Positions 1 through 6,896 of a stretch of DNA of 36,741 nucleotides are shown here, in pieces. How positions within the stretch are numbered: position 1 is the first letter of the stretch; each line of letters starts with the position of its first letter. This DNA is from Deltaproteobacteria bacterium (GTDB taxonomy: Bacteria > Desulfobacterota > Desulfobulbia > Desulfobulbales > SURF-16). The notes beneath the pieces are model-generated. The model saw nothing but the letters and a program-made list of their open reading frames with translations. It was not told the origin of the DNA and ran no database searches. Made by a program: the position numbers and the translations under genes. Location of the stretch: positions 1-36,741 of the forward strand of contig JACRCD010000042.1 in assembly GCA_016219175.1 (NCBI GenBank), in the 5' to 3' direction.

Positions 1-335
1 GGAAGGTGTAGTACGCTTCCCCTGATACCGCGCTGCTGGTTTTTGTCTGTCGAATGAACATGGATCATCATTGACAGGTTTTCATGAAAAAGTCAATATG
101 TCTCATTTATTTTATGGCACTACATAGCCCCTCTAACAATATACCAATTGATATTATTAGATTTTTTGAGGGCAAATGGAGCAGAAATCGTTAAAATCCT
201 CTCATTGGTGTTAAACTTGGGCTAGTATTTTGTTCCTGTCTCACGACAGTAACGGGTTTACATACGGGGGACTTATACCCCATAAGATCACGCCCGTGCC
301 CGGCGTACACCACCGGCTCCACGCACCAAGGACGC
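1..335. other. Intergenic left edge, no intact gene
   Basis: No convincing gene is visible. The stretch is AT-rich up to about 230 and then carries compact inverted repeats. The clearest has 9-bp arms with one mismatch (232-240 and 245-253) around a TCAC loop. A second pairs GGGG near 267 with CCCC near 279. The reading frame that continues into the remnant at 336-701 is open from 195, after a TAA at 192, but holds no ATG, GTG or TTG before 489. The repeats could be scars of a recombination event that removed the 5' end of that gene. That is inference, and I recognise no known attachment or integron site. Confidence 0.5.
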
Positions 336-701
336 GCGACCCGAAAGCAACTCGCGCTTCAAAACCTAGCCGACTATACGAAGCGCTATCAGGAAATCAT
401 TCTTAATTTCCCAGAGAACATCAATGAACCCGCATTTTCACTCGATGCACTATCCGATCAGAAAACAAGAGACCGGACACTCCGTTACATGAGGGCCTAC
501 TTTGATCTCTGCTCGGAAGAACTTGGGCTGTTCAATGCAGGATATATTGACAAAATGATCTGGCAGACCTGGAGGGAAGGCATGCTGTTCGCATTCTCCA
601 AGACCGCATTCAGGCAAGCGTGGGAAATTATTAGCAAGGATACTCTTTTCGGGAAGGAATTCACGGCGTTGGTGAAGACCGCCGCAGAGTCGAGAAATTA
701 A
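336..701 (+). pseudogene. 5'-truncated hypothetical protein remnant
   Basis: Protein-like sequence runs in one frame from about 336 to a TAA at 699-701. It begins ATRKQLALQNLADYTKR and ends KTAAESRN, mostly helical and charged with several aromatics. There is no ATG, GTG or TTG between the in-frame stop at 192 and the ATG at 489, so the conserved-looking first half cannot start normally. Only a 70-residue C-terminal piece could be made from 489. The composition resembles the soluble part of small bacterial proteins that begin with a membrane helix, which would be the lost portion. That resemblance is an impression, not a match to a named family. An imperfect hairpin (715-720 with 734-739) follows the stop. 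Confidence 0.45.
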
Positions 702-803
702 ACCGCCAACCCCGGTTTGCAGACGGACGATCCGCAAACTCCGCGCCGCTGACGCTGAAACGGAACGGGTTGGGCACCACAGAAGAGGTTGCGAAATGAC
801 CAT

Positions 804-1202
804 TTACCAGATCACTTTCAGCCCAAGCTTTTTGTAGTCAGCAAAGGCCCTGTCCTGGGAAATGAGAGTCAGTTTACGGGAGATGGACTGCCAAATAATC
901 AGACGGTCAAAAGGGTCTTTATGCTGCATGCGGGGAAGGCGGTGGAAGGTAGCCGCATCCATGTCGGCAAGTTGAAGTATGGAAAAGCCAGACTGACGAA
1001 CGGCTTCGGGAAAGTCATCGGGCATCACGTTGTCGAGTTGCAATTTACCGGTAGCGTACTTGAGGGAGATTTCCCAAAATGTAACGACGCTGACCGCAAT
1101 GGTCACATCAGGATTTCGGATACAGTCTGCTGCCTTTTTACCAAGCCGATCGGGGTCGAACAACGTCCAGAGCAAGGCATGGGTATCAAGCAGGCAGTTC
1201 AT
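804..1202 (-). CDS. vapC: VapC-family PIN-domain toxin
   Basis: This 132-residue PIN-domain protein is most likely the ribonuclease toxin of a type II toxin-antitoxin pair. The PIN acidic residues are visible: Asp6 in the LLDTHALLW opening, Glu44 in TFWEISLKY, Asp96/Asp99 in KDPFDR, and Asp117 in ISQDRAF. Length and N-terminus are normal for the VapC subgroup that pairs with Phd/YefM antitoxins. The ATG overlaps the antitoxin stop as ATGA (1199-1202), giving tight translational coupling. The RNA target cannot be read from sequence. The pair sits beside a truncated gene at the window edge, which fits an accessory locus. Confidence 0.85.
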   Translation of the reverse strand: MNCLLDTHALLWTLFDPDRLGKKAADCIRNPDVTIAVSVVTFWEISLKYATGKLQLDNVMPDDFPEAVRQSGFSILQLADMDAATFHRLPRMQHKDPFDRLIIWQSISRKLTLISQDRAFADYKKLGLKVIW

Positions 1203-1438
1203 AAGGAGAGGAATTCGTCGTCAGTTATTTTGAAGTTATCGGCAATTGAGAATGATGCCTTGCCAGCCAACAAGCCAACGATGCGCCGCGGTTTGCCTTC
1301 ATAATTGGCAAATGGCACCAACACCGCAATTTTTTCCTTCTTCTTGCCGTAGCTGATGACGATGTCTTCGCCCTGCTGAACAAGGTCGAGTACTTCTGAA
1401 AAATGGGATTTGAACTGACTCACTGTCATAGTCTGCAT
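1199..1438 (-). CDS. Phd/YefM-type antitoxin
   Basis: This 79-residue protein opens MQTMTVSQFKSHFSEVLDLV, the usual start of Phd/YefM antitoxins, where an N-terminal fold binds operator DNA. The C-terminal stretch (ADNFKITDDEFLSL) is acidic and would dock on the toxin. It lies first in the operon and overlaps vapC by four bases, as usual for antitoxin-first pairs. A GGAGG about ten bases before the ATG and a promoter at 1465-1493 support the start. The expected activity is neutralising the PIN toxin and repressing its own promoter together with it. Confidence 0.82.
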   Translation of the reverse strand: MQTMTVSQFKSHFSEVLDLVQQGEDIVISYGKKKEKIAVLVPFANYEGKPRRIVGLLAGKASFSIADNFKITDDEFLSL

Positions 1439-1464
1439 ATCAGGAACCCTCCTCTATTTCTCAC

Positions 1465-1493
1465 AGTATCTTTTTTTCGTGACATGTTGTCAA
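1465..1493 (-). promoter_or_regulatory. Sigma-70-type promoter of the toxin-antitoxin pair
   Basis: On the minus strand TTGACA (1493-1488) is followed after exactly 17 bases by GATACT (1470-1465), four of six matches to TATAAT. It sits about 30 bases before the antitoxin ATG. A perfect -35 with ideal spacing is good support. No operator repeat was resolved. Confidence 0.6.
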
Positions 1494-1654
1494 GTAAATA
1501 AGGTGGCGTTAAGCACTGGTGCAGGTATTGTCTAGATATCAATTCGAAATCATGGGAAAAAATGACCCAACAATAACATTCTGCGGACAAGGCGCGGATG
1601 TTAGCCGTCAGCTCTTGCGATTGCCACATCGAACATCTGGAAAAAGCAAATAAA

Positions 1655-1688
1655 ACCCTGAAACCCTCGCAACAGACTATCTCAGGGT
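1655..1688 (-). terminator. Terminator of the fabL-maf-pilZ group
   Basis: Read on the minus strand, ACCCTGA (1688-1682, overlapping the PilZ gene stop) pairs with TCAGGGT (1661-1655) across a 20-base loop and is followed by TTTTATTTGCTTTTT. This is a rho-independent terminator layout. Nothing else coding is visible between 1494 and 1654. Confidence 0.6.
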
Positions 1689-2398
1689 ATTTCCAGTTTG
1701 ACCTCGTGGGCAGGGACAAATTTTTCGATGGTGGAGATATACCAGGCGATAATCTTCTGGGTGATATCCGGGGTATTTTCATTAAACTGCAGCCCCACAT
1801 TCGCCTCAACCCTGTTGCTGCGCAGATTTTTCACCACGCCGATGATCTCCAGCGTCTGCTTCACCCCTGGGAATTTGCAGTTTAATCTGACCTCATCGCC
1901 GATCTTGAAATGAATGAGCGTTTTGTTGTTTTTGCCGCGCACCATGAAATGGCAGCCTGATTTGGCGATATCAACCACGGTCCCGTTATTTTCCCGGTCG
2001 CCGGCCGTGACGATGGCCGGGAGATAGCAGAAGGATCTCTTCTCGCTGCGCAATTCGCTCTTCTGGATGAGTTTCGGGTAATAGATGAAGAGAAGGCGCA
2101 CCGGCTGTTCAATCTGGGAAAAAAGCTTGGTTTGAAAGGCATAGATTGTGCCGTGATAGAAATAGCGCACCACCATCTCCGCCCCGTTGAAAAGCTTGTG
2201 CTGGATCTGGTGATAGGGAGAAGGCGGCGAGATGATGATATAATTATCGACAAAGCCGCAAAAAGCACTCTCCAGAGGGATGTCCACTCCCTCAAGCTCT
2301 ATCTTCAAGCGGATCCCCAGTTCCAGGGCAAGCCGTGTACCCTTATCAAACATTTTTTCATCCATTTCGTCTTTCCCTGCCTTTAAAGTATCCGCCAT
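1682..2398 (-). CDS. YcgR-like PilZ-domain protein (probable c-di-GMP effector)
   Basis: This protein of about 238 residues has a two-part layout like the flagellar brake YcgR: an N-terminal beta-rich domain (roughly residues 20-105) and a C-terminal PilZ domain (roughly 115-225). The PilZ c-di-GMP signature is present as RSEKR (Arg117 and Arg121) and DIAKSG (Asp143 to Gly148). In the second motif, Ala replaces the usual Ser of DxSxxG. The frame is open to a GTG at 2413 directly after the maf stop, but AGAGG lies six bases before the ATG at 2398, so that start is preferred. It is last of a minus-strand group with maf. With a flagellar cluster in the window, a role in motility control is a reasonable inference. 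Confidence 0.8.
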   Translation of the reverse strand: MADTLKAGKDEMDEKMFDKGTRLALELGIRLKIELEGVDIPLESAFCGFVDNYIIISPPSPYHQIQHKLFNGAEMVVRYFYHGTIYAFQTKLFSQIEQPVRLLFIYYPKLIQKSELRSEKRSFCYLPAIVTAGDRENNGTVVDIAKSGCHFMVRGKNNKTLIHFKIGDEVRLNCKFPGVKQTLEIIGVVKNLRSNRVEANVGLQFNENTPDITQKIIAWYISTIEKFVPAHEVKLEIP

Positions 2399-2413
2399 CA
2401 CCCGCCTCTTCAC

Positions 2414-3031
2414 TTATAAGGCCGGGAGTGAGGTATTCGGCAAAATGATTCCCAGACCGAGCAGATCGGCAATCACCTCCGCCACAGGTAAGCCAATGAC
2501 ATTACTATAGGATCCGTCTATCCTCGCCACCAGAAATCCGCCCCTGCCCTGCAGTCCGTAACTGCCGGCCTTGTCCAGGGGCTCACCTGTCAGCACATAG
2601 GCCCGGCGCAGATCGGCATCAAGCGGCCGGAAAAGCACCCGGGTCCGCACCGCCCGCTTGACAACAAGCGAATCAGCCAGCCGGCGCAGACAGTAGCCGG
2701 TCCATACCTCATGCCATTTACCGGACATCTTCGCCAGCATTGCCTCTGCATCCGCCGCGTCGCGCGGCTTTCCCAAAATTTCATTGTCCAGCACAACGAT
2801 GGTATCGGCGGCAAGAATACAGGCCCGGACATGTCCGCGGGCAACAGCCTCAGCCTTCTCTTCGGCCAGGCGCAGCACAAAAAATTCAGGGCTCTCCCCA
2901 AACCTGCCGCACTCATCCACGGACGAAGGCTCAACGATGAAATCAAGCCCCAGCTCCTGCAAAAACCTCTGCCGGCGCGGGGAAGCCGACGCCAGTATCA
3001 GTTGACAGGTTGTATGAAATCCGCCGTGCAT
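2414..3031 (-). CDS. maf: Maf-family nucleoside triphosphate pyrophosphatase
   Basis: Maf proteins hydrolyse non-canonical or surplus nucleoside triphosphates to monophosphate and pyrophosphate in the cytoplasm. The signature LILASASPRRQRFL opens the domain. AADTIVVLDNEILGKP carries the catalytic acid, and GSYSNVIGLP closes the active site. The tail resembles the YhdE branch (dTTP/UTP) more than the YceF branch, a tentative reading. The frame extends upstream to 3148, but that would run into the fabL 3' end. The ATG at 3031 gives 205 residues, the normal length, with GGGAG about ten bases before it. It lies about 70 bases after fabL and directly ahead of the PilZ gene. Confidence 0.9.
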   Translation of the reverse strand: MHGGFHTTCQLILASASPRRQRFLQELGLDFIVEPSSVDECGRFGESPEFFVLRLAEEKAEAVARGHVRACILAADTIVVLDNEILGKPRDAADAEAMLAKMSGKWHEVWTGYCLRRLADSLVVKRAVRTRVLFRPLDADLRRAYVLTGEPLDKAGSYGLQGRGGFLVARIDGSYSNVIGLPVAEVIADLLGLGIILPNTSLPAL

Positions 3032-3101
3032 CCTTTTTTCACTCCCCGTCAATGGGCAAAAGCATTCTTGGGCTTGCCACGCCGTGTCAACAACCCGTGG
3101 C

Positions 3102-3854
3102 TCAGGCCCTGATAGCATAGCCGCCGTCAACGACCAGAGTCTGGCCATGGATCATCTTGGCAAAATCGCTGCAGAGAAACAAGGCGAGATCGGCGACATC
3201 CTCAGGCGTTGTCAGACAACCGAGTGGGGTTCGTTCCAGCGCCGTTTCCAGAATCTGGGTGCGGTTGGGAAATTTCTTGAGCGCCTCCGTGTCCACGGCC
3301 CCGGCGCTGATGGTGTTCACGGTGATGTGTTGATGACCAAGCTCCACGGCCAGGTGCCGGACAAGTGATTCAAGAGCGGCCTTGGAGGCGCCCACCGCCG
3401 TATAATTCTCCACGGCGCGCACGGAACCGAGACTTGACACGGCCAGGATTCTCCCCCCCTGGGGCATGAGCGGCACGGCCTGCTGGGCGAGAATAAGCAG
3501 AGCCCTGGCGTTGATATCCATGGCCCAGTTCCAGTGCCGGGTGCTTAATTCCATAACGGGCTTTAAGACCCCTGAGGCTGCATTGCTCACCAGAATATCC
3601 AGCCGGCCGAATTCGGCCTTGATCAGCTCAAACATGGCAAGCACATCATCATCATTGGCCACATTCGCCTTGACAACCAGACATTTCACCCCGGCCTTTT
3701 CAATATCCCTGGCCGTCTCCTCGGCATCCCGCTTATGGCGGACATAGTTCACCACCAGATTAATGCCGTTCTCGGCAAACCGCACGGCAATGGCCCTGCC
3801 TATGCCGCGTGAACTTCCAGTCACCAGTGCAACTTTACCTTCCAGATTATACAT
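3102..3854 (-). CDS. fabL: Enoyl-[acyl-carrier-protein] reductase, FabL type
   Basis: A short-chain dehydrogenase of 250 residues that matches FabL, the NADPH-dependent enoyl-ACP reductase III that completes each fatty-acid elongation cycle. The cofactor loop TGSSRGIG is at 12-19. The active site is Tyr151 with Lys158, a Tyr-x6-Lys spacing that separates FabL from ordinary Tyr-x3-Lys dehydrogenases. The stretch SSLGSVRAVENYTAVGASK and the end IHGQTLVVDGG are also FabL-like, and the length equals that of the Bacillus protein as I recall it. The ATG at 3854 is chosen over the upstream in-frame one at 3887 because AAGGAG lies eight bases before it. It is first in the group with maf and the PilZ gene and diverges from the DUF3124 gene. 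It could be the main enoyl reductase or a second one beside FabI. Confidence 0.85.
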   Translation of the reverse strand: MYNLEGKVALVTGSSRGIGRAIAVRFAENGINLVVNYVRHKRDAEETARDIEKAGVKCLVVKANVANDDDVLAMFELIKAEFGRLDILVSNAASGVLKPVMELSTRHWNWAMDINARALLILAQQAVPLMPQGGRILAVSSLGSVRAVENYTAVGASKAALESLVRHLAVELGHQHITVNTISAGAVDTEALKKFPNRTQILETALERTPLGCLTTPEDVADLALFLCSDFAKMIHGQTLVVDGGYAIRA

Positions 3855-3988
3855 CAACAAAGCTCCTTCATTCCGCTGGATTAACAAATGATTTTTTCAT
3901 TGTAAAATGATAGAATTATAACTTAAAAATGTAAAGATATCTTCATGATTTCCCAGGGATTTACAAAAATTCACAACGAGGTGTCTCC

Positions 3989-4498
3989 ATGCGAAAATTC
4001 ATAAGCCCGCACCACATTCAGGTACTGCTGGCCCTGATTGCCGGCTTGATCCTTGGCCCCGCCAGCCCATGCCGGGCCGACGGCGCGGTTCGGCTTTCCC
4101 AGGGACAGCTGCTCTATGTGCCCGTTTATTCACATATTTACGCCGGAGATAAAACAAAGGGTAATGAATTTTATCTCGCCGCCACCTTAAGTCTGAGAAA
4201 TATTGACCAGAAAAAATCCATAACCGTCACCCAGGCGGATTATTATGATTCCCAAGGCAAGCTGATCAGAAAACACCTGGATAAAACGGCAACGATCGCT
4301 CCCTTCAGTGCAATGGAGTTCATTGTCAAGGAATCGGACATCGAGGGAGGGTCGGGGGCAAAATTCGTGATCCGCTGGCAGTCGGACGAAATGACGAGCC
4401 CTCCGCTGGTGGAGGCGGTGATGATCGGCGCTAAAATGCAGCAGGGCATATCCTTCACCTCCCGGGCCATTGTGCTGGAGGAAAGCGAAGGCAGGTAA
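3989..4498 (+). CDS. DUF3124 family exported protein
   Basis: This 169-residue protein has an N-terminal signal sequence (basic MRKF, hydrophobic VLLALIAGLILG, Cys around residue 29 near the probable cleavage region). A small domain starting SQGQLLYVPVYSHIYAG follows, which I recognise as the DUF3124 family of unknown function. The rest is beta-rich with no catalytic motif visible. GAGGTG about six bases before the ATG supports the start. It is expressed divergently from fabL, and the 134-bp gap (3855-3988) is AT-rich and must hold both promoters. Because a Cys lies near the signal end, a lipoprotein is possible, but no clear lipobox is seen. Confidence 0.72.
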   Translation: MRKFISPHHIQVLLALIAGLILGPASPCRADGAVRLSQGQLLYVPVYSHIYAGDKTKGNEFYLAATLSLRNIDQKKSITVTQADYYDSQGKLIRKHLDKTATIAPFSAMEFIVKESDIEGGSGAKFVIRWQSDEMTSPPLVEAVMIGAKMQQGISFTSRAIVLEESEGR

Positions 4499-4510
4499 TC
4501 CGCAAATACA

Positions 4511-4534
4511 GGCCGGCGCCGGCGCCGGCCTTTC
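4511..4534. terminator. Bidirectional hairpin between convergent genes
   Basis: GGCCGGCGCC (4511-4520) is followed at once by its exact reverse complement (4521-4530), a 20-bp perfect GC palindrome, then TTT. It lies between the stops of the DUF3124 gene and htpX and could stop transcription from both sides. The T-tract is short, so efficiency is uncertain. Confidence 0.55.
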
Positions 4535-4540
4535 CCCACC

Positions 4541-5386
4541 CTAGCCCAACGACAACAACCTGTCGATTCGCTCACGGATAGGGGGATGGGTGGCAAACAG
4601 GCCGGCAATCTGTCCTCCGGACAGCGGGTTGACAATATACATCTGGGCCGTGGCCGGGTTGACCGCCATGGGCTGACGCCGATTGCCCTGCTCCAGTTTG
4701 GCCAAGGCATTGGCCAGGGCATGAGGTCTGCCGCAGATGGAGGCGCCGGTGGCATCCGCCTGAAATTCCCTGCTCCGTGAAATCGCGAGCTGAATGATCG
4801 TCGCGGCAAGCGGGGCAATAATCATCATGGCCAGCCCGGCCAGCATATTGCCGCCGCCCTCTTCGTCATCCCGGCGCATCCCGCCGAAAAGCATGGCCCA
4901 CTGCGCCATGCTGGCCAGGTAACTGATTGCTCCCGCCATAACCGCCGCAATGGAACTGATGAGGATATCCCGGTTCTTGATGTGGGCCAGCTCATGGGCC
5001 AAAACCCCCTCCAGCTCATCCCGGCCGAGAAGCTGCATCAAGCCGGTCGTTACCGCAACCGCGGCATGGTTGGGATTGCGGCCCGTGGCAAAGGCATTGG
5101 GGGTGTGATCATCAATGATATAGACCCTCGGCTTCGGCAAGTCCGCCCTGCTGGCCAGGAAATGCACCATCTGATGCAGATCGGGGGCCTCATTTTCACT
5201 GACTTCGCGGGCCCGGCTCATGGACAGAGCCAACTTATCGCTGAACCAGTAGGCAAAGAAATTCATGCCCAGGGCCATCACCAGGGCAAAAGTCATCCCG
5301 CTCCGTCCGCCCATGGCCTGGCCCGCCACCAGAAAAACCGCGGTCAGCACAGCCATCAATACGCCGGTCTTGATCATACTCGTCAT
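4541..5386 (-). CDS. htpX: Protease HtpX, membrane zinc metallopeptidase
   Basis: HtpX is an inner-membrane M48 metalloprotease that degrades misfolded membrane proteins alongside FtsH. Two N-terminal hydrophobic helices are visible (about 7-25 and 31-48). The zinc site is HELAH (His131, Glu132, His135), and a distal glutamate lies in SREFQADATGA. Further hydrophobic segments follow the active site. The product is 281 residues, close to the family norm. The ATG at 5386 is preferred over the in-frame one at 5410 because AAGGAGAT lies just upstream. It converges on the DUF3124 gene. No heat-shock promoter was resolved in 5387-5535. Confidence 0.95.
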   Translation of the reverse strand: MTSMIKTGVLMAVLTAVFLVAGQAMGGRSGMTFALVMALGMNFFAYWFSDKLALSMSRAREVSENEAPDLHQMVHFLASRADLPKPRVYIIDDHTPNAFATGRNPNHAAVAVTTGLMQLLGRDELEGVLAHELAHIKNRDILISSIAAVMAGAISYLASMAQWAMLFGGMRRDDEEGGGNMLAGLAMMIIAPLAATIIQLAISRSREFQADATGASICGRPHALANALAKLEQGNRRQPMAVNPATAQMYIVNPLSGGQIAGLFATHPPIRERIDRLLSLG

Positions 5387-5535
5387 GACGATCTCCTTAT
5401 TATATGTCAAAAAAATTCTTGGTAATGTCTATAGATAGTCATCTTTTCCCATGGATAGAGCCAGCCTGCTCACAAAAAGTTCTCCCTTTTCACCCGCTGT
5501 TTCCCTGCAAACGACTTTTTTTGCGGGACGCCTTC

Positions 5536-6471
5536 TCATGAGTGCAGCAACAGACGAAGACGCCGGACCAGGCTGGTGACAACCTGGCGGGGGTGGAAGG
5601 GAATCTGTTTTAAAGCGGCGGGAAGCAGAAAGCCGCTCGGCCGGACATCCCCGGGATGCAATAAAGGAAAAACAAGATCCTTTTCAGCGGCCCCCGCATA
5701 CTTACGGCGGGCCGTCTCCCTCCATACCATGCTGGCCCGGGCGGGAACCCCCAGTGTCATCAGCATGGCGGTATCAAGGGCCACGGGATTAACCGAACCG
5801 GCTACAATCCCCAGGGGAAAGGCAACACCATCCATGGGCCCGCTTTGATGCATGGCCTCGATGCCATCCATGAAACTGACGCCCGAAGGCAGCACAGCCA
5901 GCAGATCCACCAGCATCCGGCAGAAAGAATTTTCATCCTTGCCGAGTTTCTGATGCAGCCGGGCCTTGCCAAAGCCCTTCACCGTACCGAAATAGTTTTT
6001 CACCGCCAAGGTGACCAGGGTCTGGGAATGGGCTTTGAATCTGGGGAGGTTGATAAGAAGATCGCAATCCAGGGACTCGGCGGCAATGACGACCTTCTCT
6101 CCGCAGGCAAGTTGCACCGGAAGACCTGTTTTAAAATGAACCAACTTGACCGGCAAATCCTTTACCCTCTCGGCAATACCGCACTGAACCATCACCGCCT
6201 GGGCCCGGCCAAAGGCCGGAGAATCACCGATGGAGACCGTGGCCCCGCAGTCTACACACCACTGCGCCGCCGCGGCGACGAATTCCGGATGGGTACAGGC
6301 AAGGCCGTCATGGCCGCGGCCTGAAACCAGATTAGGCTTGAGCAACACCCGGCTGCCGGAGGGGACGCGAAAAGAAAGGGCAGCGGCCATGGTTGCCAAC
6401 TGCTCTGCTATCATGCCCCTGTCGTACTTGGGACAGCGCAGCAGGCCTACAATGTTTGAGGTGATTTGCAT
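5536..6471 (-). CDS. DUF362 domain-containing protein
   Basis: This 311-residue protein fits the DUF362 family. It shows RVLLKPNLVSGRGHDGLACTH near residue 42, GDSPAFGRAQ, the LLINLPRFKAHSQTLVTLAVKNYFG core near 140-165, and the PLGIVAGSVNPVALD segment. The C-terminal ferredoxin-like cluster found in some members is absent. Biochemical function is not established for this type. Upstream, instead of a plain promoter, lies a sigma-54 promoter (6608-6623) followed by a strong terminator (6526-6565), so transcription into this gene would need read-through. The ribosome site is weak (GAAG four bases before the ATG). Confidence 0.85.
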   Translation of the reverse strand: MQITSNIVGLLRCPKYDRGMIAEQLATMAAALSFRVPSGSRVLLKPNLVSGRGHDGLACTHPEFVAAAAQWCVDCGATVSIGDSPAFGRAQAVMVQCGIAERVKDLPVKLVHFKTGLPVQLACGEKVVIAAESLDCDLLINLPRFKAHSQTLVTLAVKNYFGTVKGFGKARLHQKLGKDENSFCRMLVDLLAVLPSGVSFMDGIEAMHQSGPMDGVAFPLGIVAGSVNPVALDTAMLMTLGVPARASMVWRETARRKYAGAAEKDLVFPLLHPGDVRPSGFLLPAALKQIPFHPRQVVTSLVRRLRLLLHS

Positions 6472-6520
6472 CGATCTTCAGCAAAAAAAAGGGAAAAATC
6501 CGGACTAAAAAGGGGGGCAT

Positions 6521-6598
6521 AAAGCGAAAAAGGCCAACCCTGGGGGGACAGGATCGGCCTTTTTCTGGAGAAAGGAGATAAGAGTTGTTATCTTGATT
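6521..6598 (-). ncRNA. Candidate ~75-nt sigma-54-dependent RNA (or attenuated leader)
   Basis: The region between a -24/-12 promoter and a rho-independent terminator contains no ORF of note. The predicted start is 10-12 bases past the -12 GC, near 6598. The RNA would fold into a 5' hairpin, AGATAA (6593-6588) with TTATCT (6581-6576) around CAACTC. A C/U-rich single strand containing ATCTCCTTTCTCC follows, then the terminator hairpin. The exposed UCUCC stretches could pair with Shine-Dalgarno sequences, as several bacterial regulatory RNAs do. The alternative is a leader whose hairpin attenuates the DUF362 gene 50 bases downstream. Promoter and terminator are seen; the RNA itself is inference. 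Confidence 0.42.
6526..6565 (-). terminator. Strong rho-independent terminator upstream of the DUF362 gene
   Basis: On the minus strand GAAAAAGGCC (6565-6556) pairs perfectly with GGCCTTTTTC (6535-6526). Inside the loop, CCTG pairs with CAGG. The 3' arm ends in a five-T run. It lies 320 bases after the aconitase stop, but only about 35 bases after the predicted sigma-54 start. Confidence 0.7.
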
Positions 6599-6607
6599 AG
6601 GAGATAT

Positions 6608-6623
6608 AGCAATAGGTGTGCCA
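6608..6623 (-). promoter_or_regulatory. Sigma-54 promoter (consensus -24/-12)
   Basis: The minus strand reads TGGCAC-ACCTA-TTGCT, an exact match to TGGCAC-N5-TTGCW with GG and GC ten bases apart. It faces the terminator at 6526-6565 and the DUF362 gene. Sigma-54 promoters need an activator bound upstream; the 265 bp behind it hold the repeats described for 6711-6896. Confidence 0.75.
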
Positions 6624-6710
6624 AGCTGCCAAAAAAATATTTTTTCTCCCAAACCCTTATGCACCAACGGAAAACCTTTTTCTCCGGAAATAACCCCCGA
6701 GCAAAAAAAA

Positions 6711-6896
6711 TACAATTTTTTATACCAAATGCCCCCTTCCCGGAAAAGACAGAAAATAATACGCGATATCAAGACATTACAAGATGAACAATTTTTTGTA
6801 CCAGCCGGTACAAACATTCTGCTCCGCAAAGACCTGTCCATAAAAGTCATAAAACAAACAGATAAGGGAACACGCGGTACAATTTTTTTAATTACC
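6711..6896. promoter_or_regulatory. Candidate enhancer region with palindrome and repeated motif
   Basis: TTTGTACCAGCCGGTACAAA (6795-6814) is a perfect 8-bp-arm palindrome. It contains TGT-N10-ACA, the classical NifA upstream activator pattern, about 200 bp behind the sigma-54 start. ACAATTTTTT recurs three times: 6712-6721, 6788-6797 and 6879-6888. The first two continue to TACC, so 6711-6726 and 6787-6802 are near-identical 16-mers. Binding by a NifA- or NtrC-like activator is inference. The region is otherwise AT-rich and non-coding. Confidence 0.38.

Noticed and set aside
715-739. GTTTGC/GCAAAC hairpin as the toxin-antitoxin terminator
   Set aside because: It is placed about 65 bases past the vapC stop, but no T-run follows on the minus strand.
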